NCBI RefSeq assembly: GCF_033958435.1
Contig: NC_134137.1
Coordinates: 175,039,501-175,103,500 of the forward strand
Source: Carettochelys insculpta
Taxonomy: Eukaryota; Chordata; Testudines; Carettochelyidae
Length of the DNA: 64,000 nt
Direction of reading: 5' to 3'
The position numbers were made by a program, and so were the translations under genes. Below are positions 48,730-60,438 of the stretch, piece after piece. The notes beneath the pieces were generated by a model. It worked only from the letters and a program-made list of their open reading frames with translations. It searched no databases and was not told where the DNA came from. Each line of letters starts with the position of its first letter. Position 1 is the stretch's first letter.

Positions 48730-49790
48730 GCAGATGTATCTAGTGGGGTTCATCACAGGATCTGTCCTGGGCCCAGTACCAATCACAGTTTTCATTAATT
48801 ACTTGGAATGGAGAGTGTGCTTAAGATAAGCACTGAAAGCAAGCTGAGAGGGGTTGCAAGCATTTTCAATGGCAAGATTAAAATTCAAAATGACCTTGGC
48901 AAATTGAAGAATTGGTTCAAAATCCACAAAGTAAAATTCAATAAAGACAAGTGCAAAGTATTATACTTACAAAAGAATATAATCAAATACGCAATTCTCA
49001 AGTGGATAGGCAGTTGTACGACTGAAAATGCGCTCTGGGTTATAGTGGATCACAAATATAATATGAGTAAATTGATTCAGTTGCAAAAAAGCCAATATCA
49101 TTCTGGGATGTATTAACAAGGGTATCATATGTAAGATTGCAAGAGGAAATTGTTCCATTATACTCCACACTGGTCAGTCCACTGATGGCACAGGACCAAT
49201 TTAGGATGCAAAACCTTAGGAGAGAAGCAGACAACATGCAAAGAGTCCTAAGGAGGGGAAAAAAATAGTTACAAAACGTGACCTATGAGGACAGGTTTTT
49301 TTAAAAAGGACATATTTAAGTCTGAAAACTGAAAACTGAGTTTTGATCTGATAGCAGGTGTCAAAAATATTAAGGCTGTTGAGAAGATGGTAATCAATTG
49401 TTTTCTGTTTCCAGTGAAGACAGGATAAGATATAATGGGCAATGAAGATTTAGGTTAGATGTTAGGAAAAGATTTCTGAGTGTAAAAATAGTTGAGTACT
49501 AGAATAGGTCGAGCCCCCTGTAGACACAAAATTGGTATCCATATCTGCATCTGCAAAAATGATTCATGGATATCCATATCTACACTATCCATGGATATAA
49601 AGTTGATATCTGCAAACTTTCAGGGATCTAGCTACCAAATTTGTGTCTGCACCCGTATGCACTAGAATGAGCCACAGATTTCTGTAGAAGCAGATACCCA
49701 TGGATAAAAAGCGGATATCTGCATATTTGCAGAGCTCTAGGAATAGGCTTCTAAAGAAAAGTGTTTTTTCACAACAGGTAACACAAACCT
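48730..49790 (+). mobile_element. CR1 LINE, old copy, split by a MITE
   Basis: TTCATTAATTACTTGGAATG, GAGAGGGGTTGCAAGCA, TTCAAAATGACCTTGGCAAA, TTCAATAAAGACAAGTGCAA and TTAGGTTAGATGTTAGGAAA follow the reverse transcriptase and C-terminal part of CR1 ORF2 in order. The residual frame at 48808-49116 shows L-G-K-L-K-N-W-F-K and K-D-K-C-K-V-L-Y-L. A 232-bp MITE (49509-49740) interrupts it, after which CR1 sequence resumes (GAATAGGCTTCTAAAGAA). Many substitutions and stops make it an old copy. Confidence 0.8.
49509..49740. mobile_element. MITE family C inserted in CR1, 232 bp
   Basis: The block starts TCGAGCCCCCTGTAGAC and ends TTTGCAGAGCTCTAG, giving degenerate inverted ends (AGAGCYCTGCAAAT-like). 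It is full of TGGATATCCATATCTGCA-type palindromic words. The 7-mer GAATAGG sits on both sides (49502-49508, 49741-49747), and CR1 sequence reads on across the joined site. A 7-8-bp duplication fits a hAT-type transposase; the family name is unknown to me. Confidence 0.8.
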
Positions 49791-52690
49791 TTCACTCTCT
49801 AGACTGTTACCTTGTCAAGGTGAGTGGGCTTTTGTGTTCCAATGAATACGAGAACAATGCCATAGGGAGTCTCATACTACCAGCAGGGTCACCCATAGTA
49901 GCAAGGTCAAGTGGGAGGGTCTAGATGAAGAAAGATCCTAAAAGTCCTCAATGGCAGAGCAGGCAGAGGATAGTAAGGGATTACGCTACAGCGGCTGTGA
50001 AGGCGGATGAAGGCTGCAGCGGACAGGAGATTCACCTTCATCATGGATCCCATGTCGTTGGACCTGAGCCATCCATCAAGAACCCTGTGGTGGCTGCAGT
50101 GCAACAGTCCCCCCATGTTAAAAGTCTTTCACAGGCATCTTCCTCTCTGCACTACGCTCCTAAACTTAAGCCCTACACTGGCTAACGAATGACGACGGGA
50201 GCAGGGCTGTGAAATGTGGAAGCTTTTAGTCCTGGACCAGCACATAGGCAGTGCATGTATGTATCAGTCATTCCGTCTTGAGGACTGAAGTGGTAGAATG
50301 GTCCAGATGCAGCATCCATGATTCAGCATCCCTATTTAGGATCCACTCTGCCCACCCCACATGATAAGGGCGCTAGAAAAGGTGCCCTAACCATAGTCCA
50401 CATCAATCCCCCCCAACTGGATAACCACATCCAGTGGGTTCACCTCTGTGAAGTCAAAATTGAACAGTAAATGTTGAAACATGGACTATTCTGACTTAAA
50501 TGGATAACCCAGGTAGTGGGCAACCCAAAAGACACATGACAATTATTGCCCACAAGTTGCAATGATTCAATATTTATATAGCTTCCCAGGCACAAACGCA
50601 TAGACCAGAAGAAGTACAGCTAAGAGAAGGCGGCATAGGGTACCCATTTTTCCGTAAAGGAACCCCATTGGAATAAAAGCAAATTAACAGAGTAAGATTT
50701 GCCATCAAAAAAGAACTGACAAAGATCCTATCTGACATCCCTGTTGGCATCAGTGAGCATCTCATGACTCTCTACTTGAAGCTTGCCAAAAACTGACAGG
50801 CAACTGTCATCAGTGCTCGTGCACCAACTCTCGACATCGAAGATGATGTGAAGGAGAAGTTCTACACCCATTGGACACAGTCCTGAAAGACATCCCCAAA
50901 GAAGACAAGATTATTCTATCAGCAAATTTCAGTGCCAGGGTCAGAAGAGTTGTGGTCCTCTTGAGAAAGAAGAAGTCAGCAACAGCAACTCCAATGTACT
51001 GCTTCTCCTTACAAAATGTGTGGAACATGAGCTCATCATTACAAACACCCTCTTCCAGTAGAAAAACAAAATTAAGACCTCATGCCAATATCTTCAGTCA
51101 ACCTCACCTCCTACACTATGTCGTTGTCCATGCCTAGGATCAGCATGATATCCTTCTCACACCTGCCATGACCAGTGGTGATGACTACTGGACTGATCAC
51201 GGTCTTATTCAATCCACAGAGACTATCAGGATTGTCAACAAATGGAGAAGTCAGAGGAAAAAGAGCTGATGAAAGATCAATGTACAAGGCTTGAAGGACC
51301 CCATCAGACAAAGAGACTTCCAGATAGAGTTCCAAAGGAAGCTGCTGACAGTGAACCCTGAAGATATGGGGAAAATGTCATCATTGGAGCTTGTGGAGAA
51401 ACCATTGGCTACCAGTCCCGGAAGCATCAGGACTGGTTTGATGAGAACAGTGTGGAAATTGAATGCCTGATGGAGGCAAAAATGAAAACCCTTAGGGCCT
51501 GGCAAAGCAACATCAACTGCATGACAAAGAGAGAAGTGCATGTCAAGGCCAAGGTGGAAGTACAACATAAAACAAGGACTCTTGAAACCAGTGGTGGACT
51601 GGGAAGACACAAGAACTCCAGCATCTTGCAGGCATCATGATACAAGAGGTTTCTTCAATGCTGCCAAAGCTGTTTATGGACCCAGAAACCATGGACTCAA
51701 TCCCCTGAGACCAAAGGATGGTACCCAGCTCTTGAAAGACAATGAAGCCATTGCTTTTCACTCAGGGAGCACTATAATGAGCTCTTGAACCATCCCTCGC
51801 CTTTGGTCCTAGAATCCCTTGATCAAATCCCTCAGCAACCGCCTAGAGATGAACTTGCAACACTTCCTATCCTGAGTGAGGTCCAAGCTGCCATCAAAGC
51901 AATGAAGTGCAACAATGGCAACTGGAGTAGAGGTAATCCCCACCGAAGTCTTCAAAGAAGGTGGGCCAGAGCTCCACAAACAACTCCACCTCCTGATTCT
52001 CAAGAGCTATGTCTACACTAGCCAAAAACTTCAAAATTGCCATGCAAATGGCCATTTTGAAGTTTACTAATGAAACACTGAAATACATATTCAGTGCCTC
52101 ATTAGCACGTGGGCAGCCACAGCACTTCAAAATTGACGTGGCTCACTGCTGCACAACTCTTCCAGACGGGGCTCCTTTTCAAAAGGACCGCGGCTACTTT
52201 GAAGTCCCCTTATTCCTATGAGCAGATAGTAAACTTCACTTCATTAGTAAACTTCGAAATGGCCATTTGCATGGCCATTTTGAAGTTTTTGGCTAGCGTA
52301 GACACGACCAAGATGTATGATAGGCAGCAGATGCTGTGAGACTTCAGAGACACGCTGATTGTCAGTCTCATCAAGAAGGGTTACAAGTCGGACTATGGAA
52401 ACTACTGTGGGACACTTGGGAGAACCTTACCCAAGATCATTCCCAGTGGAGAATGGTAATCCATGAGGGGGTGGAGCAATTTGAGAGGCCCTGACACACT
52501 ACAGATGAGGAGAGGTGGAGAAGAAGAAAGGAGGGTCAAAAACTGCCCTGCACCCCTCCAACAGCTCCCAACACCTGCCCCTTTTATGATAAGATCTGTG
52601 TCTCCAGAATCAGGCTGATCAGCCACCAGTAGATTCACAAATAGGAGGGTGATATGAAGACATACTACTCGTTATCTATCTATTAGGTAT
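49790..52690 (+). pseudogene. Non-LTR retrotransposon ORF2 relic (endonuclease, reverse transcriptase, zinc finger)
   Basis: 49790-50560 matches the 5' untranslated part of a reptile non-LTR element in my memory. From about 50690 an AP-endonuclease remnant can be followed: L-D-T-V-L-K-D-I-P-K-E-D-K-I-I-L-S-A-N-F-S-A-R-V and H-E-L-I-I-T-N-T-L-F, then D-Y-W-T-D-H-G-L-I. The linker and start of the reverse transcriptase follow: D-G-T-Q-L-L-K-D-N-E-A, I-P-Q-Q-P-P-R-D-E-L-A, V-Q-A-A-I-K-A-M-K-C, then L-H-L-L-I-L-K. A MITE splits it at 52006-52309, after which D-F-R-D-T-L-I-V, L-I-K-K-G and G-N-Y-C-G resume. At 52575-52640 a C-terminal zinc-finger-like remnant (C-x6-C-V-S-R-I-R-L-I-S-H) follows without the catalytic core of the polymerase, implying an internal deletion near 52440. 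Many stops and frameshifts. Clade not assigned. Confidence 0.8.
52006..52309. mobile_element. Harbinger-type MITE inside the reverse transcriptase relic, 304 bp
   Basis: The left end GCTATGTCTACACTAGCC and the reverse complement of the right end GGTCGTGTCTACGCTAGCC are the terminal inverted repeats. The subterminal parts are also inverted over about 70 bp (AAAAACTTCAAAATTGCCA against TGGCCATTTTGAAGTTTTT). The 4-mer AAGA flanks both sides (52002-52005, 52310-52313), which includes the 3-bp duplication expected of Harbinger. Joining the flanks restores one continuous reverse transcriptase context, so the MITE is younger than the retroelement. Confidence 0.9.
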
Positions 52691-52694
52691 GGGG

Positions 52695-52776
52695 TAGGTG
52701 TGCTTAGTCCTGCCTCATCACAGGGAGATGGACTAGACGGCCTCTGTAGGCCCTTCCACCTCTATGTTTCTATGGA
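52695..52776 (+). mobile_element. CR1-like LINE 3' end fragment
   Basis: GGGAGATGGACTAGACGGCC, TCTGTAGGCCCTTCCACCTC and TATGTTTCTATGG is the typical last part of a CR1-clade 3' UTR with its terminal short repeat. It may be the 3' end of a separate element next to the retroelement relic. Confidence 0.7.
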
Positions 52777-55079
52777 TGCTACACGGTGAGGTAGTAGCAC
52801 AGCTGAGAACCAAGTTCAGATTTCTCAACTCCTAACTAGCATGCTAACCATGGGACCATTCTGTCTCCCTTTAAGTAGTTGGGTTTGAATCTGTTGGCCC
52901 TGACTTCTTTGTGACCTAGCAAAGAAGCTGTTGTTGTGGTAACAATTATTTGTGTGTTCCACATGCTGAATTATTTTTTTCTGGAAACCATAAAGAAAAG
53001 AGTGGCTCATGATGATTTAGTTTCAGACTGTCCATTAGAATGAGTTTGTTGTATCAACTAGGTTAAATGGGAGTATATTGTAATGGACTTTGATTCATAT
53101 TCCTTTATTTCCATTGGAAGTCTGACTCTGTGGGACTCATGTCCCTGCACAGATTGATCGCCTGTGTTTGTACTACCTCTCTTTCATTAGTTTACCAAAA
53201 ACAAATAAGTTTCTAAAAATTCACTGAGATTATGTTCAATGTAAGTAGAACTATTCCAAGGGCCTGATTTGAAGATAATTTTGTTCATATTTTTTTGAAA
53301 AAGAAGAACATTATAGACCTATGAGGTTGTACACCACCTTGGTTTCTTCACCCCTCCATAATTACCCTAGCTTCAGCAATAGTATAATTATATGCTTTTG
53401 TGAGGGAATACACATTAACTGCAATCTGAATCAACTTGAACTTGAAAATTGCCAAGCACAGTCCATATTGTTGCCAATAGAGCAAATTATCTTAAAACTC
53501 CCACAAATCAGGGGCTAAAAGGAAAGCTTAATTAAAGTTGGTGGCTGAATACAGAGTCACACCTGAGCCAACATATACAAAGAGCCAAAAGCTGCTAATT
53601 TTGTTTGGAGATTTCAGTCTCCATGAAAATAATCTAGTAGCTAGTATTTTGAAAACAAGAAGTAAGAGCCTCACTTGTCTTTTATCCTGAACATACAGAA
53701 ATGGGTGACCGACAGGTGGTTTGATAAACTATTCCAAGCTAGTGGAGAGGGCTTTATTCATTAGGCTTTGACTGGTTGGCAAACAGCTGTCATCAAATCT
53801 AAATCACTGTCCTTTAAGGTGGACCCTTTTTGGCATGTATAAGCAGAGTAACACAAGGTAAAATGGCTCTGGAATAAAGTAATGGATTGAATGGGCTCAG
53901 TTTTGTGCTGCTGAAATAGGTGAGAATTTGACATTGACTTCAACAAGAAAATGATTGGGTCAAATCTCAAAATGCTGTCAAGAATTGTGGGGGATTTTTA
54001 TAATAGAGGGAGAGGTGTGCAACAACTGGAGAAGAATGGGGTTAGAGTAGCTATTTTAAACCTGGGTTGGTAGTTCTACACTAGGACGAAAGAAGAAATG
54101 CCGTATATTTCATTCCCATTATACTAGGAGTTTACATGACACATACAGCAACATTTAAGGTGTAGATGTCTGACTCTGGCAATCTAAAGCCATATAAAGG
54201 CACCAAAGTCTGTGGCCCGGTTTACTTAGGCACTGAGCTGGGTATTCAGCATCTCTGAAAATTGGGCTATTTATTTAGATTCCTAAATGTGGGCCCCTAA
54301 CTCTGAAAGTGTCAGCCTTTTATTCTTGACATACCACACTGAAAGCGCGCTCCCCAAAACTGCTTGAGTTTCAGTTTAGAAAAAAGAAAGTAGCAACTCT
54401 AGCAAGATTACATGTAACATCTGGCTTGTGTCCTCACCCTGCTTACACAGCACAACACATAGGATGTGTTTTAAATTTGGCTTGAGTAGGACTGTCAGCA
54501 GTGCACTGTCATGGGCACAGCCAACCATGCAAAGGAAGTTCACATTTTGAGAGACAAGGAGGGTGGGATCATATTCTCCCCTGCCAAGTGAACAGCAGAA
54601 GGGAATTTCAAGGAGTCTCAAGTCAGTCTTGCAGTGCAGCTCCAGCTGTCACCAATACTATGATTAGTTTGTTTATTTGTGTGTAACCTGCCTCTTTCCT
54701 CCCTGGGATACTCGAGAGCAGGCAACACCCACTTGTGTGTCCCAGTGGTGATGCTGAATAGTTGGGAATCCCCTTTCCACCTCTTTGCTGCAGTCCCTTA
54801 TTTCTAAAGATATGTAAAATGGCAGCATTTTACATCCGGCCATCCGGCTGGCCCCTATACACACTTACTGGGGTACCTAGGGAACTTCCAGGAATATTTA
54901 CTCCAGTCATAGTCTGGGTTTAACTCCAAAACAGCAATTATGAATAATATACATCTAACTGATCAAAGTAGGCTTAAGGCACACCTTTGTTTAACAACTT
55001 AGGGAAAGAGGGCTATAGACTAAACTTGAATGATTAACAAAGTGCACATAATTAACAAAGTACACAGAAATAAATGAAA

Positions 55080-55830
55080 CTTGTCTAACTGGCAATTACA
55101 CAGCCATCAGTTATCTCACCCCAGAGTGCACACTCCTCAGGTATCAGAGTTGCAGATACTTGCTTGCATTGGCACACTTGCAGGTCTTCAGCTGGGTTAG
55201 AGGCAGATTGGTGCAGATTCTGTGTGTTGGCCCAGGCAAGAGAACAAGCTGAACAGCTCCCTTGACACTCAGCAGCACCAACAGCCGCCAGAGGCTTCAG
55301 GGCCAAGTCGGGAGGGGGGCTGGCTCTGCACCCCACAAGGGGGTAGGCAAGAGTAGAAGGGGCAGGGCCAAAGGCAGTCAGCTTTCAGCACTGCCAGGAC
55401 CAAGGCACTGCCCCTCCACTCTCTCACAACTACACACAGCTGGATCACCACTGCCATGGCAATTCAAATGGTCTGGGGCAATTTCCCCCCCTCTGTTCCT
55501 CTTTTACCCATTGGCAGGCCTACTGACACTGCAGCACTTGCAGGCACAGATAATTACAGCTACCTCTCAGCCCGCTCTCAGCAGCAGGTTCTAGCTTCCA
55601 GTAGCGGTTCCTGGACTGGGGAGAGAAGCCTCCCAAAGCACGGAGACCACCATCCTCTCTCCCTGCCTTGTAAAAAAGCCACAGTTTCCTTCCTTTTTTG
55701 TGATATCATGGGAGTTGTAGTCTTTCGAGTTAGATTGCAGTGCAAAGGGTCCTCCCAGAAAAGTTACAGGCTCCTCCAGACAGAGGGGGACTACATGTGT
55801 TTATAAAAAACAGACCCAAGTAGATGTTCT
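55080..55830. repeat. GC-rich block, probable old repeat
   Basis: GC-rich sequence (GGAGGGGGGCTGGCTCTGCA, GGGGCAGGGCCAAAGG) recalls the block at 5985-6330 in words and order, including CAGCACTGCC and CCCCTCCACTC. Frames on both strands are compositional; no protein motif was recognised. Confidence 0.35.
55707..55722 (-). promoter_or_regulatory. ZNF143/THAP11-type motif ACTACAACTCCCATG
   Basis: CATGGGAGTTGTAGT on + is ACTACAACTCCCATG on -, close to the ACTACAA-TCCCA core bound by ZNF143 and THAP11 at vertebrate promoters. No gene start is visible nearby, so it may be a repeat-borne copy. Confidence 0.4.
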
Positions 55831-57014
55831 CCTAGGCTGAAAAGCTCATGATCAATGTGAACTCCATCATGTTCTTGTCACTATCAGTGCATTTTTTCTT
55901 AATTGAACAGCCAAAGTAATGTTGCTTATTTTCATGAAACTGCATCAGTCAACAACTTGCAATCACATCACTTTGAAGTCTTCTGTGGGTGTATATCCAG
56001 GTATTACTAATTTAAACCCAACTCCTTTATCAAATATTTTCCTTTTTGGCAGGCAGTGTCTCCTCTTTATTTTGATTGTTTTGGCTCTTATCCTGACTCC
56101 ATCACAGAACTGAGTTGAGCTTCTGAACCTTTTGCCCCCAATGCCATGCATCAGAGCGTTCCTGGGCCAGTCTCTAAAAGAATGTGTTGTAAGAATTGGT
56201 ATTGAATTCTCAGTCCAGTGCATAGCTAGAATAGCCGGCTGAGTGCAGGGAAGATGTGAAGGGGTTAGAGGGATAGTAGCCTCTCGTCAGGCTCTCAGGT
56301 GGCTACTACATCAGTTCTGAAGCTAGGTAAATCGTCCTAGTCCTAAAATATCCCCTTCATAAGGGTGTAGCTCAACATAGCAGCTGAGCCTCTGACCCAC
56401 CTCTTCCACACAGGCCATGCTATGAAGCTGCCTTCAACACCACCTATTATCACCTCCTCGTGCAACAGAACCACACTAGTTTCTCTATCAAAGCCCATGA
56501 GCAGATGTGGAAAAAGAGCCAGGGTTTTCCCCCTTACAGCATAGGCAGAAAATGTTATTACAAAGCTAACACTGTATCAGGAAACGTTAAATGTATAACA
56601 AAGCAAATATCACCTCATTAACACCTGTCTACTACTGATGGCTGTGGTTTAAAATGGGACAGCCAGACTAGGACTTTGTTCTAAAAAATCTTGATAACCT
56701 TTTTTAGTATAGCCCATATAGAAACAGTGAACTTAGTGTTGGACAAGAACTTCCAAATAACACTCAACTAGCAGTATGCTGGGCATTAGCTGAGATAATT
56801 TGAAATTTTGTCCTGAAAAATAAATAGTATTATGGCATAATGGGGTACAGTTCAGCCCAAAGGGCATTACTTTTACACTGATACTTGGGGTGCCCTTGCA
56901 ATATCTTATTGCTGTAGCCTCCAACCTGGACTGCTCATGACCAGCCACCATCATGCAGGTCACGCCCAGATGGGTTTGTGTAACTGCAAACTACCAGTCA
57001 TACCCCAGCTGTCA

Positions 57015-57285
57015 ACAGCCTTAATTTTTGAATGGCCCAAAAATATGCCCAGTTCTGGCCTTTCCTCTAGAATGCTATGACCCCGCACATTCCGGGGGCC
57101 ATCTGTCAACAGGCAGAACTTCCAGGACATCAGGCAGCCCTATCTGCTGTGCTTCTGGTTGGCTGTTTTGTCCAGAGAGCAGATGGGGAGTCTGGATGCT
57201 CCCTGTTAATAGAGTGGATCACTCTTGTGATCCGCTTGGTGGCTTGGCCATGACCTGTCAACAGAAGTTTTGTCAGAAGATGTCA
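57015..57285. mobile_element. Harbinger-related fragment with TGTCAACAG words
   Basis: CATCTGTCAACAGGCAGAAC, GGCTGTTTTGTCCAGAGAGC, TAATAGAGTGGATCACTC and CCTGTCAACAGAAGTTTTGT resemble the right flank of the Harbinger element at 30215-30470 (TCTGTCAACAGAGCAGATTG, CAGTCGACAGAGGGC). The ends are not preserved. Confidence 0.5.
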
Positions 57286-59342
57286 AATCGCTGTAATCTA
57301 GCCTTACCCTTTGAGTCATGCTCTTTCCTCTCCCTTCCAATGTCCAACAACTGTTTTCTTTTGTCTTCTCCGGTGCAGAGCATGCAATGGGCAAGGAGTA
57401 GGGGTATATTTTGGGGGGTTTGGCAGTCTCCCTCTTGAAAAATATTTTCAGCTGCGAACTGGCCAGCAAAGAGTCTCTGTGGAAGGATGTTCCCTGCTAT
57501 GTTTTTTAGCATGTTTGAACATCCTTTGTTTTCCCTTCCTGCTTGCTGACTCCATTTATTGCTTAAATGCAAATTAAGGCAAGCACACATTTCCATGTTT
57601 AGGACAGCACTGTTTACCACCTTTTGTCTGGGCAGAGCTATGGGGTTTGGAACCTGAGTTAATAGCATCAGATCAGGAAGTCTCATAACTTGACATGCAA
57701 TGTTGTCACACATTTTATCTGGCTAGCAGTGATCAGCAAATTACAAGGTTTCAGATTATACCTCACAACACATAATGTATACAAAAATTTTCACAATAGT
57801 ATGTAGTCTCTGAATATGGGTGTGTGTTCCATTATAGTGAGATACCCTGAATTGAATAGATGGCTTCTCAGACCATAGGCTTGGTGCAGGTTCACAGCTT
57901 ATTATGTCCTAATGAACTAACTGCCTGAGCTCACTGTGGGCCACACAAGGAAAGTCAGGCCCAGCCTACTTTCTTCTCTGTTTTCATATTTCTCCCAAAA
58001 TACAAGCTAACTTTTCCATGCATGCAGTAGTAACATATATGGCTGATGCAGCCAGTCCAAAATTCTGAGTGAAGGGCTGCAAATTAACAGTGATTGGGTA
58101 AGCAATTCTCGGAGAGGGGCAGCTCTTCTTAATTTCCACCCATGCAGAAGGAGAACCAGGAAGAGAAAGTCAGGAACAAGAAAATAAGTGGCATGTTCTT
58201 TAACAGACAAGAAACAGTGCCTTTCTGGACAAGGGAGGATCCGGTACTCAGCTGGTTTTCCGGAGCATAGGCTTGGCCCCCCAGCCAATCCCAGGGCTGG
58301 GCTGCCAAGGTGCCAGTACTCAGTGCCAGCACAAAAAAGTACTAACTACAAACCTATCTGTCTCTGTGCTAAGTGACCCGTGACAGTGCTTAGCATCCTC
58401 TGAGCGCTCAGCCAGGTCTCAATTTTCAGCAATTTTTGGATGACTCCTTAAGTCTGAAAGAACTTAGCCAACTTTTGAGGCGTGTTCACAGACTCCTACT
58501 TGAACAATTAAAGTGATCAAAATATGAGTAAAAAGACAATCCAAATTAACTGGTGCCTGGAGAACAGAAAAATTAACACCCACAATAGATTTAATCAGTG
58601 ATCAAAATATGTGACAGCCAATTGTGTTCATAGTAAAATAATAATGATAATACTACAGACCCAAATTACATTCCACTTTATAACCTGGAGTACCTCCGTG
58701 TGGTTTTACGGTATGCAAAGTAACACTGGATGAGGTCTTCAAGAAATAGGGTAAATGGTTTCCTGCAGGCACAAAACTGAAAAAGTTGTAAATCAAAAGT
58801 TAAAACTGTGCAGTGGATTGAAACTTGATACAATTTTAAACCCAGTATGAGATCAGAATTGACCTTGTTATACATGTACATGTCTGTATTATAGGGCCAA
58901 AATGATACTCAGTATCCTCTTTTGTTGCTTGTTTTATAGTTTTAATCAAGGTTTAAAACTAACGTTTAGGAAAAGCTGCAATGTCAAACATTACTTTTGA
59001 TCTGTGAGCTGCGCTAAATGGAAGAAAAAAAAACCCCTCAATCAGTACCAGTACGGCACAACTGCAAGCTCAAATAGCACAGGAATACTGTGGTGTCCAA
59101 CCAGTTCTGAAGCAGCAGCCATTCTACTGCCGCAAGCCATTCCACCTTATTCTGAAAATATATTTATTGTTCAAGCCAACTAGCCACACTCAACTGGCCA
59201 AACAGCCTCATTTGGCTAGTGGCTCACATGTTGGACACCATGGAAAAGTCTCCACTCCTAGCACTACGGCACCAGGATATGAGAGACATTAGAAAAGCTG
59301 TTATTTCATTTCTTTGGGGGCTTTTCCTATAATACACACCAC

Positions 59343-59516
59343 CGGTGTTCCCTGTAAACTGAATGCTTTGGCTGCCACCCAGAAGATTAAAATGCTGATC
59401 AGCAGAGCACCCGCAGCCAGCGGCATGTGTTTCTACTGGTGGTGGAAATCTGCACAGGCCTCAGGGCACATAAAACTTATTCTACCCCGGAAGGAAAAAA
59501 ATTAGAGGAAACGTTG
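59343..59516. mobile_element. hAT-type MITE family B, copy 2, 174 bp
   Basis: CGGTGTTCCCTGTAAACTGA at the left and AATTAGAGGAAACGTTG at the right match the ends of copy 1 at 46359-46580. A perfect 8-bp duplication CACACCAC flanks it (59335-59342 and 59517-59524). Shared interior: TGTTTCTACTGGTGGTGGAA and CAGAGCACCCGCAGCCAG. The interior is about 50 bp shorter than copy 1. Confidence 0.9.
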
Positions 59517-59547
59517 CACACCACTGAGGGCTCTGAGCTCTTTGCAA

Positions 59548-59640
59548 ACACCAGTGGATTTATCCTCTGAATACTCCTGTGAGGTAGAGAAGCTAAATAC
59601 TTTACCCAAGGTCTCAACAATCACTATATGGCAAAGCCAT
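59548..59640 (+). mobile_element. Possible MIR fragment
   Basis: ACTCCTGTGAGGTAGAGAAG, then TACTTTACCCAAGGTCTCA, fits the MIR core order (TGAGGTAG, then TTGCCCAAGGTCAC) at low identity. Confidence 0.35.
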
Positions 59641-59790
59641 GTATAAACTCCATGGGAAGGAGTAGGGGTGCAGGCATCAGGGTTGGAGCATGCAGTGAGT
59701 TCAAGAGCCAGGCAGGAAGCTGGGGAGGGGGGCTCAGAAGAAGGGGGATGAAGGGGTTCAGGAGTCAGGGCAGGGGGCTGAGAATGCAAA

Positions 59791-60438
59791 GGGCTCAGGG
59801 CTGAGGTATGTGCAGTTGTGAGTGTGGGGGGGGGGCAAGGGTGCCATTTCAGAAGGAGGGGGGAGCAGCAGCCACATGTACCCAGGACTCTGCTGCTCTT
59901 CTTCCTCTAGGCTAAGAAAGTTGACTGCAGATGCACAATTCTCACTATGGCAATTGAATAGCTAAAGTCAATGTACCTGCACTCAGCTAACTTGGCCATC
60001 TGTACTGGGGAAGGTCAATGTTAGAGCTTCTCCCATTAATGTCCCTTACTCCTCACATCTCACAAGGCATACAGGGGTCAACTGCAGCCCCTAAGAGGTC
60101 AATTTCACGCATCCATACTAGATGCGCACCATCAGACTCCAGAAGATCAACCCTGAGCGGGTTGATCTTTGGTGGTAGTGTAGCACTGCCCTTGGAGATT
60201 AAGGGGAAATTGCAGAGCTCGTATGGGGTACTCCTCTGCCCCACCACTTGGCAGCCAGGAGCGAGAGGGATACACACAAGCTGTGCACATTCCCCTCACT
60301 CCCCTGGCTGTCAGAGGAAGCAGAAGAGCAGCAGAGATCTGGGTATGTGGACTGCAGCTCCCCATCCTCCCTAAAAGACCCGCTGGTGGGGGAGGCTCAG
60401 GGCTGAGGTATGTGCAGTGGTGAGTGTGGGAGGGGCTA
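59791..60438 (+). repeat. 46-bp direct repeat flanking a 550-bp segment
   Basis: GGCTCAGGGCTGAGGTATGT followed by GCAGTKGTGAGTGTGGG occurs at about 59792-59837 and again at 60394-60438, with two or three mismatches and an offset of 602 bp. The intervening segment holds GGAGG/GGGG runs and a Harbinger-like fragment (60070-60200). Confidence 0.8.
60070..60200. mobile_element. Harbinger-like fragment
   Basis: AGGGGTCAACTGCAGCCCCT, GTCAATTTCACGCATCCATA, CTAGATGCGCACCATCAGAC, TCCAGAAGATCAACCCTGAG and GGTAGTGTAGCACTGCCC are in the order of a common turtle Harbinger-derived repeat. The termini are unclear. Confidence 0.4.
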
